Shown: positions 1 through 7,169 of the stretch, piece by piece
Numbering within the stretch: the first letter of the stretch is position 1
How the letters are laid out: every line of letters begins with the position of its first letter
Assembly: GCA_045601445.1 (NCBI GenBank)
Contig: JAZRZQ010000169.1
Span: forward strand, 1 to 27,678
DNA: 27,678 bases
Direction: 5' to 3'
Source: RGIG5579 sp045601445
GTDB taxonomy: Bacteria > Bacillota > Clostridia > Oscillospirales > SIG627
Notes under the pieces: generated by a model
Databases searched by the model: none
Told to the model about the DNA's origin: nothing
Seen by the model: the letters and a program-made list of their open reading frames with translations, nothing else
Made by a program: the position numbers and the translations under genes

Positions 1-396
1 TTTAACACCATTTCCCGTCACCAATCCAAGATCGTCCGCACGCGTGTTGCGTCTAACCTTTCGCCTTGGCTCAGCCTGACGCAGGTTGGCGATGTTTACG
101 ATGTTCCGATCTCTCACGGCGAAGGAAGATTTCTTGCCGATGAGGCCTTGATCCGCAAGCTTGCTGAAAACGGGCAGATCGCTACGCAGTACGTCGACTT
201 TGATGCAAACGCCACATCTGACGTTCATTTTAATCCCAACGATTCGATGTTTGCCATTGAGGGAATTACCTCTCCCGATGGTAGAGTATTCGGTAAGATG
301 GGACACAGCGAAAGAATTGGAAAGGGGCTGTACCGCAACGTCCCCGGTCATTATGATATTCGTATGTTCGAAGCGGCGGTTCGTTACTTCAAGTAA
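1..396 (+). CDS. purL: Phosphoribosylformylglycinamidine synthase, C-terminal part (5' truncated by window)
   Basis: The frame is open from base 1 to a TAA at 394-396, giving the last 131 residues of a longer protein. The fragment looks like the C-terminal glutaminase (class I amidotransferase) domain of the large single-chain PurL. It has a HGEGRF segment (bases 115-132) followed by a GHSERIGKG segment near the end, which supplies the catalytic His and Glu. The nucleophilic Cys would lie upstream of the window. The enzyme makes formylglycinamidine ribonucleotide (FGAM) from formylglycinamide ribonucleotide (FGAR), glutamine and ATP in purine synthesis. fhs follows after 11 bases, which fits because 10-formyl-THF feeds the purine pathway. 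A separate PurQ subunit is the alternative, but the sequence style matches the fused form better; the window cannot settle this. Confidence 0.85.
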   Translation, partial: FNTISRHQSKIVRTRVASNLSPWLSLTQVGDVYDVPISHGEGRFLADEALIRKLAENGQIATQYVDFDANATSDVHFNPNDSMFAIEGITSPDGRVFGKMGHSERIGKGLYRNVPGHYDIRMFEAAVRYFK

Positions 397-407
397 GGAG
401 GAAAAGT

Positions 408-2084
408 ATGTCATATCGTTCGGATATTGAGATCGCGCAGGAGTGTCGGCTCCTGCCGATCACCGAGGTTGCCAAAAAAGCCTGTGTTGACGATGAGTAC
501 CTCGAGCAATACGGAAAATATAAGGCGAAAATTGATCTTCGTCTGTTAAAGGACAGCAAAAAGAAGGACGGCAAGCTCGTTCTGGTGACAGCGATCACGC
601 CGACCCCCGCAGGTGAGGGAAAAACTACGACGACCATCGGTCTGGCAGATGGCTTGGCACGGATCGGCAAGAATGTTACCGTTGCGCTTCGCGAGCCTTC
701 CCTCGGCCCCGTCTTCGGGGTGAAGGGCGGTGCTGCCGGCGGCGGCTATGCTCAGGTTGTTCCGATGGAGGATATCAACCTTCACTTTACGGGTGATTTT
801 CACGCGATCGGCGCGGCTAACAATCTGCTTGCCGCGATGCTCGATAATCATATTCAGCAAGGAAACGCACTTGGCATTGACGTCCGCAAAATCACTTGGA
901 AGCGCTGCGTCGATATGAACGACCGTCAGCTTCGCTTTGTGACGGATGGCCTTGGCGGAAAGGCTAACGGTGTTCCTCGTGAGGACGGCTTTGATATTAC
1001 GGTTGCCAGTGAAATTATGGCGATCTTCTGCCTTGCGGATTCCATTACGGATCTCAAGGAAAGGCTTTCTCGCATCATCGTAGGCTATACCTACGACGAT
1101 AAGCCCGTCACTGCAGGCGATTTGAAGGCTGTTGGTGCTATGACGGCACTGCTCAAGGATGCCATCAAGCCGAATTTGGTGCAGACTCTTGAGGGCAATC
1201 CCGCTTTCGTGCACGGCGGCCCGTTTGCCAACATTGCTCACGGCTGTAACTCTGTGATGGCAACTCGACTTGCTCTGAAAATGGGCGACTACACGGTTAC
1301 CGAAGCCGGCTTTGGCGCAGACCTTGGAGCCGAGAAGTTTCTTGACATTAAATGCCGTATGGCGGGTCTTACTCCTGATGCGGTTGTCGTGGTTGCTACC
1401 GTTCGTGCGTTGAAGATGCACGGCGGAAGAGCAAAGAATGAGCTTGCCGAGGAAGACCTTGCTGCATTGGAGAAGGGAATTCCTAATCTTTTGCGTCACG
1501 TTTCCAATATTAAAAACGTTTACAAGCTTCCCTGCGTTGTTGCCGTCAACCGCTTTCCGACCGATTCGGATGCTGAGATTGAGTTTATCATCGAGAAGTG
1601 CCGCGCACTCGGAGTCAACACCGTTCTTTCCACGGTGTGGGCAGAGGGCGGCAAGGGAGGCGTTGATCTTGCCAAAGAGGTCGTTCGTCTCTGCGAAGAA
1701 GAAAAAGGCGAGTTCACGTTCTCCTACGATCTTAACGCAACCATCGTGGAAAAGATTGAAGCGGTTGTAAAAAAGGTCTATGGCGGAAACGGCGTTTCCG
1801 TGTTGCCTTCGGCCAAAAAACAGATCGAACAGCTTGAAAAGCTCGGATTCGGTAATCTCCCGATCTGTATTGCAAAGACCCAGTACAGTTTCTCTGATGA
1901 TCCGACCAAATTGGGCGCACCCGAAAACTTTACGGTGACTGTGAAAAATGTTAAGGTTTCTGCCGGCGCAGGCTTTGTTGTTGTCTTAACCGGTGATATT
2001 TTAACGATGCCCGGCTTGCCGAAATTTCCCGCCGCTGAGCGAATCGACGTGGACGAAAACGGAAAAATTTCCGGCCTGTTCTGA
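408..2084 (+). CDS. fhs: Formate--tetrahydrofolate ligase
   Basis: Predicted 558 residues, the normal length for the family. The enzyme makes 10-formyl-tetrahydrofolate from formate, THF and ATP in the cytoplasm, for purine synthesis or the methyl branch of acetogenesis. A phosphate-binding loop TPAGEGKTT lies at about residues 66-74, and the conserved GGAAGGGYAQV and HGGPFANIAHG segments follow. The start at 408 has a strong TAAGGAGG site about six bases upstream. It sits 11 bases after purL and is probably cotranscribed with it. No other Wood-Ljungdahl gene is visible, so purine and one-carbon supply is the safer reading of its role. Confidence 0.97.
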   Translation: MSYRSDIEIAQECRLLPITEVAKKACVDDEYLEQYGKYKAKIDLRLLKDSKKKDGKLVLVTAITPTPAGEGKTTTTIGLADGLARIGKNVTVALREPSLGPVFGVKGGAAGGGYAQVVPMEDINLHFTGDFHAIGAANNLLAAMLDNHIQQGNALGIDVRKITWKRCVDMNDRQLRFVTDGLGGKANGVPREDGFDITVASEIMAIFCLADSITDLKERLSRIIVGYTYDDKPVTAGDLKAVGAMTALLKDAIKPNLVQTLEGNPAFVHGGPFANIAHGCNSVMATRLALKMGDYTVTEAGFGADLGAEKFLDIKCRMAGLTPDAVVVVATVRALKMHGGRAKNELAEEDLAALEKGIPNLLRHVSNIKNVYKLPCVVAVNRFPTDSDAEIEFIIEKCRALGVNTVLSTVWAEGGKGGVDLAKEVVRLCEEEKGEFTFSYDLNATIVEKIEAVVKKVYGGNGVSVLPSAKKQIEQLEKLGFGNLPICIAKTQYSFSDDPTKLGAPENFTVTVKNVKVSAGAGFVVVLTGDILTMPGLPKFPAAERIDVDENGKISGLF

Positions 2085-2107
2085 TGATAAAAAATCACAC
2101 CGACTTT

Positions 2108-2137
2108 TGCGTGATGTCCTTAACGGACAATCACGCA
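2108..2137. repeat. Inverted repeat just downstream of fhs
   Basis: TGCGTGAT (2108-2115) pairs with ATCACGCA (2130-2137), with an inner GTCC/GGAC pair. It lies 24 bases after the fhs stop and directly before the hairpin array. No T-tract follows, so it is not a clear intrinsic terminator. Confidence 0.6.
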
Positions 2138-2140
2138 GCC

Positions 2141-2309
2141 AAATCCGTCTCCGACGGATGAAATCCACCTGCGGTGGGGGAAATCGCTTACGCGATGAAA
2201 TCCTGCTTCGCAGGGAGAAGGAAGACGGATTTGATTTCATCCAAGGCGGCAGCCTTGGATTTCATCTGAACGAAGTGAAGATTTCATCGTGGCTTGACAC
2301 GATTTCATC
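2141..2309. repeat. Array of small hairpins separated by GATGAAATC / GATTTCATC
   Basis: A noncoding block of short perfect inverted repeats, each with a different stem. Arms are at 2143-2149/2153-2159, 2165-2169/2173-2177, 2183-2187/2192-2196, 2202-2206/2210-2214, 2239-2247/2252-2260 and 2286-2291/2298-2303. Between them a 9-base spacer recurs. It reads GATGAAATC at 2157 and 2194 (degenerate at 2177), and then in reverse complement GATTTCATC at 2233, 2258, 2280 and 2301. A closing 9-bp inverted repeat, AAATCCGTC (2141-2149) with GACGGATTT (2224-2232), suggests that part of the block can fold back on itself. It could be a nonautonomous mobile or REP-like element, or a structured 3' UTR. Confidence 0.7.
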
Positions 2310-2320
2310 AGAAAGCAGAA

Positions 2321-2360
2321 AAAGAGAGAACAGAATGGATTTCCATTTCGTTCTCTCTTT
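2321..2360. terminator. Strong hairpin, probable terminator of purL-fhs
   Basis: AAAGAGAGAAC (2321-2331) pairs with GTTCTCTCTTT (2350-2360). The stem continues inside as AATGGA/TCCATT around a two-base loop. The 3' arm is T-rich and is followed by GTTATTTAT. It is the best terminator candidate between fhs and the next promoter. The symmetric A-rich/T-rich arms would work in either direction. Confidence 0.6.
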
Positions 2361-2554
2361 GTTATTTATCGCCAGTTTCGCATTTGTTTTACAAATGCAT
2401 CGGGCTATGCCCATACCCTTATTTCATTTCTCCGCTAAGAACATCACTCATTTGTCGGTGTGATTTTTTTATGAGAAATGCACCGAGAGAAGAGATGATG
2501 GGAAATGCCAGGGTCTTCCTTTCGTTTTTTGCGACGATTATTGACGAAAAACCC
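2361..2554. other. Noncoding stretch with further small hairpins
   Basis: I find no convincing gene here. There are three more inverted repeats. GCATTTGT/ACAAATGC is at 2380-2387/2391-2398 and GGGC/GCCC at 2402-2405/2409-2412. ATCAC/GTGAT at 2443-2447/2460-2464 runs into seven T residues (2464-2470) and could act as a second, weak terminator. The open frames crossing this stretch have no ribosome binding site and no recognisable protein family. Confidence 0.5.
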
Positions 2555-2583
2555 TTGACAATTCTTGAGTTTAGTGGTATATT
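2555..2583 (+). promoter_or_regulatory. Consensus sigma-A promoter of the T-box operon
   Basis: TTGACA at 2555-2560 and TATATT at 2578-2583 are separated by exactly 17 bases. Transcription would begin near 2590, about nine bases before the first strand of T-box stem I. Confidence 0.85.
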
Positions 2584-2589
2584 GAAAAT

Positions 2590-2870
2590 GTATTTAAAGG
2601 CGTTGAGGAAGAGGTCCGATTTTGTTCTGATGCAGAGAAGTGGCGGTTGGTGCAAGCCACGAGATGAAAACTTCGGTTTGTAGCTTCTGAGCCGAAGGGA
2701 AGAACCCCGCGATGGGCAGTAGACCCCTTCCGTGATGACTGCGTTAATGTCTACGGATTGTTAGATCCTGAGTGGCAGTTTTTACTGCAATTTGAGTGGT
2801 ACCGCGGGTGTAATGACGTTTTGCACTCGTCTCAAAGAATACGCCTTTGGGACGAGTGCTTTTTTCGTCC
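2590..2870 (+). promoter_or_regulatory. T-box leader (tRNA-sensing riboswitch), specifier read tentatively as GUA (Val)
   Basis: The hallmarks appear in order. There is an AG-box AGAGA (2634-2638), a GGTTGGTGC distal loop (2645-2653) in a GTGGC/GCCAC stem, and a TGAGC after stem I. An F-box-like GCGTTA lies near 2741. The T-box GAGTGGTACCGCGG (2794-2807) carries the TGGT that pairs with a tRNA ACCA end. A terminator follows. Stem I can be drawn with GGC 2599-2601/GCC 2691-2693, GAAG 2608-2611/CTTC 2684-2687 and CCGA 2616-2619/TCGG 2673-2676. That leaves TTTGTAG on the 3' side of the specifier loop, so GTA (2680-2682) followed by G is the best codon. TTT, TTG or an upstream TTC are alternatives, because the usual AGUA/GAA loop-E bases are not clear. 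Confidence 0.92.
2823..2865 (+). terminator. T-box regulated intrinsic terminator
   Basis: GCACTCGTC (2823-2831) pairs with GACGAGTGC (2851-2859), and the stem continues as CAAAG/CTTTG. A run of six T residues follows (2860-2865). The hairpin lies directly after the antiterminator/T-box sequence and upstream of the first gene, as in other T-box leaders. Confidence 0.93.
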
Positions 2871-2889
2871 CGGATATGGAGTTTAAGAG

Positions 2890-5178
2890 ATGAAACAAAT
2901 CAATGCGCTGGAACATAAGATTCGTGAGATGTCTGCCCGCATTCGCGAACTTCGTCAAATTGAGAACCTATCCGTCGAGGAAATGGCGGCTAAAACCGAC
3001 GTTTCCGTGCAGGATTATCTTGATTGCGAAAACGGAAACCGTGATTTGAACTTTGCTTTTTTGTACCGTTGCGCCATTGCTTTGAATGTCAACGTTACGG
3101 AATTAATCGAAGGTCAGGCACCGAATCTGCTTTCTTACACCGTGACTCGTCGCGGCTCGGAGCAGCAGGTTTCTGACGCTCACGGAATGACCTATTATAA
3201 TCTTGCGTATGCATTTCAGAACCGTATTGCCGAACCTCTCTTTGTTAAAAGCAGATATGACGAGAATGCTCAGAATCGTGATATTGAATTGACCACTCAC
3301 GCGGGTCAAGAGTGCGATATCGTCATTGAGGGACGTTTGCTTGTGCAGATCGGACAGCATAAGGAAATCCTTGGCCCCGGCGACAGTATTTATTTTGATT
3401 CGTCAACTCCTCACGGAATGATTGCCGTGGAGGGAGAGGATTGCTCATTTTACGCGATCGTTTTGAATCCGACCGGCGAGCCGATTCCCGAATTGCAGCC
3501 GACCCGTGCAATCGTCAGCGATAAGGTGATTGAGAAGGATACCAAGAAAAGAATCTATCATAACTTTATTGACGTTGAGCGTGATGAAAACGGAACGCCC
3601 ACTTCCATTCGCTTTAAAAATACCGATAAATTCAACTTTGCTTTTGATTTGATCGACTCCTTGGCGGATAAAGACCCCGATAAGCTTGCGATGCTTCATA
3701 TTTCCCGTGATTTGACGGAACGTCGCTTTACGTTCAAGGATATCAAGAGAGCTTCCAATCAGTGTGCGAATTATTTCAAATCGCTCGGCATTAAAAAAGG
3801 CGACCGTGTGATGCTGGTGCTTAAGCGCCATTATCAGTTCTGGTTTGCAATGCTCGGACTGAATAAACTTGGTGCTGTTGCCATTCCGGCACCCAATCAG
3901 CTCTTGGCTCACGATTTTGAATATCGCTTCCGTTCCGCAGGTGTTCGAGGCATTATCTGTACGGCTGACGGAGACGTTGCCAATCAGGTTGACGAAGCGC
4001 TTTCTGACTATTCCGATATGGAATTTAAGATGATCGTCAACGGAACTCGTCCTTCTTGGCGATCTTTTGATGAGGAATATTGCCTCTACAGCTCTCACTT
4101 TGATCGCACGGAGGATTCTCCCTGTGGCGACGATCTCTTGTTGATGTTCTTTACTTCCGGCACCTCAGGGTATCCCAAGATCGCCGCACACAATCATAAA
4201 TATCCTCTCGGCCATTTCCACACGGCGAAGTTTTGGCACGCGGTCGACCCCGACGGTCTTCATTTTACGATTTCCGACACGGGCTGGGCGAAGTCGATGT
4301 GGGGTAAGCTTTACGGCCAGTGGCTCTGCGAGGCTGCGATCTTTGTTTACGATTTCGATCGCTTCGATGCATCGCAGATCCTTCCGATGTTTGCAAAATA
4401 TCAAATCACCACGTTCTGTGCGCCGCCGACCATGCTTCGCATGATGATTAAACAAGACATCTCAAAGTATGATTTGTCCTCGGTTCGTCACATGACCACG
4501 GCGGGAGAAGCGCTCAATCCTGAGGTTTACCGTCAGTTTGAAAAGGCTACCGGCCTTCAGATCCTCGAGGGCTTCGGTCAGACGGAAAGCACAATGATTA
4601 TCGGTAATATGATCGGCGCTCCTCACAAGATCGGTTCGATGGGCAAGCCTGCTCCGATTTACTCCGTGGAATTGCTTGATGCCGACGGAAACCCCGTCCA
4701 TCGCGGTGACCCCGGCGAAGTTTGTATCAATCTGAAAAACGGCGCTCCTTGTGGTCTGTTCGTCGGCTATTTCGGCGACGATGAAAAGACCAACGAGGCC
4801 ATTCACGACGGTTACTACCACACGGGTGACCTTGCGTGGTGTGATGAGGACGGGTTTTATTGGTACGTCGGAAGAGCGGACGACGTTATCAAATCTTCCG
4901 GCTACCGAATCGGTCCGTTCGAGATCGAAAGCGTTATTATGGAGCTTCCTTACATTCTGGAATGCGGCGTGTCTGCCGCGCCCGACGAGGTTCGCGGACA
5001 GATTGTCAAGGCAAGCATCGTTCTTACAAAGGGAACGGAACCGACCGAGGAATTGAAGAAGGAGATTCAAACCTACGTCAAAGAGCATACCGCTCCGTAT
5101 AAGTATCCCCGACTTGTCGTATTCAGAGACGAACTGCCCAAGACCGTCAGCGGCAAGATTCAGAGAAATAAACTTTGA
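2890..5178 (+). CDS. XRE-type HTH + cupin + AMP-dependent acyl-CoA synthetase fusion
   Basis: Predicted 762 residues in three parts. An XRE-type helix-turn-helix covers about residues 14-70. A cupin-like beta-barrel covers about 120-195, with the segment GPGDSIYFDSSTPHG. The rest, from about 215, is an acyl-CoA synthetase of the acetate/medium-chain type. The ATP-binding TSGTSGYPK lies near residues 422-430, GFGQTEST near 565, YHTGDLAW near 645, and Lys756 in the terminal SGKIQ is the expected adenylation lysine. It should activate a carboxylic acid to its CoA ester. The T-box and the downstream aminotransferase and oxidoreductase suggest a branched short-chain or aryl-acetic acid substrate (inference). 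The N-terminal half resembles XRE-cupin regulators, so it may sense a ligand or control its own gene. The start at 2890 is preceded by GGAG, 25 bases beyond the terminator. Confidence 0.9.
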   Translation: MKQINALEHKIREMSARIRELRQIENLSVEEMAAKTDVSVQDYLDCENGNRDLNFAFLYRCAIALNVNVTELIEGQAPNLLSYTVTRRGSEQQVSDAHGMTYYNLAYAFQNRIAEPLFVKSRYDENAQNRDIELTTHAGQECDIVIEGRLLVQIGQHKEILGPGDSIYFDSSTPHGMIAVEGEDCSFYAIVLNPTGEPIPELQPTRAIVSDKVIEKDTKKRIYHNFIDVERDENGTPTSIRFKNTDKFNFAFDLIDSLADKDPDKLAMLHISRDLTERRFTFKDIKRASNQCANYFKSLGIKKGDRVMLVLKRHYQFWFAMLGLNKLGAVAIPAPNQLLAHDFEYRFRSAGVRGIICTADGDVANQVDEALSDYSDMEFKMIVNGTRPSWRSFDEEYCLYSSHFDRTEDSPCGDDLLLMFFTSGTSGYPKIAAHNHKYPLGHFHTAKFWHAVDPDGLHFTISDTGWAKSMWGKLYGQWLCEAAIFVYDFDRFDASQILPMFAKYQITTFCAPPTMLRMMIKQDISKYDLSSVRHMTTAGEALNPEVYRQFEKATGLQILEGFGQTESTMIIGNMIGAPHKIGSMGKPAPIYSVELLDADGNPVHRGDPGEVCINLKNGAPCGLFVGYFGDDEKTNEAIHDGYYHTGDLAWCDEDGFYWYVGRADDVIKSSGYRIGPFEIESVIMELPYILECGVSAAPDEVRGQIVKASIVLTKGTEPTEELKKEIQTYVKEHTAPYKYPRLVVFRDELPKTVSGKIQRNKL

Positions 5179-5205
5179 TCCAACAACGAAAAGGAGAAAT
5201 TTGAG

Positions 5206-6285
5206 ATGAAGTATTCGATTCAAATCACCAAAACGGCATCCCCCAAGCAGAAGCCGCAGGATGAGTCCAAGCTTGGATTCGGCAAGATCTTTACCGATCA
5301 TATGTTTATGATGGACTACAATCAGGAGCAAGGCTGGCACGATGCTCGCATTGTTCCCTTTGGCCCGATTGCACTTCACCCCGCTTCTACGGTTCTTCAC
5401 TACGGTGTTGAAATCTTCGAGGGAATGAAAGCCTACCGTGCGAAGGACGGTTCCATTCGCCTGTTCCGACCGATGGAAAACATCAAACGTCTGAATAACA
5501 GCGCGGAGCGCCTTTGCCTTCCCGAATTGGATGAAGAGGGTTGTCTTGATATTTTAAAGACCTTAGTTGAGCTTGAAAAGGATTGGGTTCCTCACTCTGA
5601 CGGAACTTCCCTCTATCTTCGTCCTTTCCTCTACGGTAACGATCCTCATTTGGGCGTTCATGCCGTGAAGAATGCGACCTTCGTTGTGATCTGCTCTCCC
5701 GTAGGCGCTTATTACGCCGAGGGAATCAACCCCGTCAAGATCGCCATTGAGTCTCAGGACGTTCGCGCCGTTCGCGGCGGTACGGGCTATGCAAAATGCG
5801 GCGGCAACTACGCAGCAAGCCTTCGTGCCGGCGAAAGAGCAGAGAAGAACGGTTATACGCAGGTCCTTTGGCTTGACGGTGTCGAGAGAAAGTATATCGA
5901 GGAAGTCGGTGCGATGAACGTTATGTTCAAAATCAACGGCAAGATTGTTACTCCCGAGTTGACCGGTTCCGTTCTGCCCGGTATCACCAGAAAGAGCTGT
6001 GTTGAGCTTCTCCGTTCTTGGGGATACGAAGTCGAAGAGAGACTCTTTTCTGTGGATGAGCTCTTCGAGGCTGCTGAAAACGGAACATTGGAGGAGGCTT
6101 GGGGAACGGGTACAGCCGCTGTGGTTTCTCCGATCGGACATCTGTTCTATCAAGGAAAGGAATACACGGTTTGCAACAATCAGATCGGTCCGCTGACGCA
6201 GAAGCTCTACGATAACCTGACCGCCATTCAGTGGGGTAAGGCTGAAGATCCCTTCGGTTGGAGCGTTATGGTCTGCAATGGATAA
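5206..6285 (+). CDS. ilvE: Branched-chain amino acid aminotransferase (class IV PLP)
   Basis: Predicted 359 residues, the length of the longer bacterial and eukaryotic BCAT form. It exchanges the amino group between glutamate and the 2-oxoacids of valine, leucine and isoleucine. The pyridoxal-phosphate lysine is most likely Lys197 in YAKCGGNYA. It is followed by EEVGAMNVMF (about residue 234) and the phosphate-binding region LPGITRKS, both typical of IlvE. It starts 27 bases after the synthetase gene behind AAAGGAG. Placed between an acyl-CoA synthetase and a 2-oxoacid oxidoreductase, it supports branched-chain substrates for the operon. Confidence 0.93.
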   Translation: MKYSIQITKTASPKQKPQDESKLGFGKIFTDHMFMMDYNQEQGWHDARIVPFGPIALHPASTVLHYGVEIFEGMKAYRAKDGSIRLFRPMENIKRLNNSAERLCLPELDEEGCLDILKTLVELEKDWVPHSDGTSLYLRPFLYGNDPHLGVHAVKNATFVVICSPVGAYYAEGINPVKIAIESQDVRAVRGGTGYAKCGGNYAASLRAGERAEKNGYTQVLWLDGVERKYIEEVGAMNVMFKINGKIVTPELTGSVLPGITRKSCVELLRSWGYEVEERLFSVDELFEAAENGTLEEAWGTGTAAVVSPIGHLFYQGKEYTVCNNQIGPLTQKLYDNLTAIQWGKAEDPFGWSVMVCNG

Positions 6286-6937
6286 ACGCATTACCATTCT
6301 TGCGGGACATTACGGCAGCGGAAAAACCAATATTGCCGTCAATATGGCTCTCACGCTCGCAGAGCAAGGTAAAAAGGTTGCGGTGGCGGATCTTGATATT
6401 GTCAACCCGTATTTTCGCACGAAGGACAGTATGGAGGATTTTCAAAGAGTTGGGATTCGCCTGATCTCGTCGGAGTATGCCAATACCAACCTTGATATTC
6501 CTGCACTTCCGCAAGAGATGTATGCTGTTACCGACGATCGCTCGACCACCTTTGTTTTGGACATCGGCGGTGATGATCGCGGTGCCCTCGCGCTTGGCCG
6601 TCTTGCACCCGCCATTTTACAGGAAAACGATTACCAGATGCTTCTGGTGATGAATTTCTATCGTCCTTTGACCTCTGATTCGGTCTCGATGCTGGAGGTG
6701 ATGGGAGAGATGGAAACGGCCTGCGGAATCAAATTTACGGGTGTATTGAACAATTCCAATCTCGGGGAAGAGACCTGCGCGGATGACGTCATTCGTTCGA
6801 TGACATTGGCGAGGGAATTTTCCGAAAAAAGCGGTCTTCCGCTTCTCGGTACGTTTGCAAAAGCGGATTTGAAACCGGATCTGGAGGGAAAGATTCCAAA
6901 TCTTACTTTTTTGAATCTGCAGAAGAAATATTATTGA
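6278..6937 (+). CDS. P-loop ATPase of the MinD/ParA/CobQ-like class, function unknown
   Basis: Predicted 219 residues. The Walker A motif is GHYGSGKTN (residues 10-18). The acidic segment ADLDIVNPYFR lies at about 38-48, and FVLDIGGDD, at about 91-99, supplies a second aspartate. There is no signal peptide or membrane segment. The start overlaps the end of ilvE by eight bases, so translation is coupled. I cannot assign a substrate. Its position directly before the iron-sulfur and TPP subunits suggests a maturation, metal/cofactor or regulatory role for that complex, but this is inference from context only. A plasmid-partition ParA role is unlikely, because there is no ParB gene and the gene lies within a metabolic operon. 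Confidence 0.8.
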   Translation: MDKRITILAGHYGSGKTNIAVNMALTLAEQGKKVAVADLDIVNPYFRTKDSMEDFQRVGIRLISSEYANTNLDIPALPQEMYAVTDDRSTTFVLDIGGDDRGALALGRLAPAILQENDYQMLLVMNFYRPLTSDSVSMLEVMGEMETACGIKFTGVLNNSNLGEETCADDVIRSMTLAREFSEKSGLPLLGTFAKADLKPDLEGKIPNLTFLNLQKKYY

Positions 6938-6957
6938 ATCAAAAAGGAGTGCTTGTT

Positions 6958-7164
6958 ATGGCAAAACTTACATTTAAAACGGATTTTTGTAAGGGTTGCG
7001 GGCTTTGTGTCAACGCTTGCCCGAAGGGCTTGATTCAGCTTGCTCCCGATAAAATCAACAAGAAGGGTCATCATCCCGCTGAAATTACAAGGCAAGAGGA
7101 TTGCATTGGGTGCGCATTCTGCGCAATGATGTGTCCCGACTGTGTCATTAAGGTTGAGAGGTGA
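6958..7164 (+). CDS. vorD: 2-oxoacid:ferredoxin oxidoreductase, delta subunit (2[4Fe-4S])
   Basis: Predicted 68 residues with two four-cysteine clusters, CKGCGLCVNACPK and CIGCAFCAMMCPD, so it binds two [4Fe-4S] centres and passes electrons to or from ferredoxin. An in-frame TTG at 6934 would give a longer protein. The ATG at 6958 is preferred because AAAGGAG ends eight bases before it, and the family begins close to that point. It is the first of four contiguous subunit genes. The order delta-alpha-beta-gamma is shared by valine/isovalerate-type (VOR) and 2-oxoglutarate-type (KOR) enzymes, so the symbol rests on operon context. Confidence 0.85.
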   Translation: MAKLTFKTDFCKGCGLCVNACPKGLIQLAPDKINKKGHHPAEITRQEDCIGCAFCAMMCPDCVIKVER

Positions 7165-7169
7165 AAGCT

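Noticed and set aside
2107..2683. Two overlapping + strand open frames (118 and 129 codons) between fhs and the T-box
   Set aside because: They run through the hairpin array, the terminator, the promoter and into T-box stem I. They lack ribosome binding sites and protein-like composition.
6278..6937. Plasmid partition protein ParA
   Set aside because: The P-loop resembles the wider class, but there is no ParB or centromere-like repeat, and the gene is translationally coupled within a metabolic operon.
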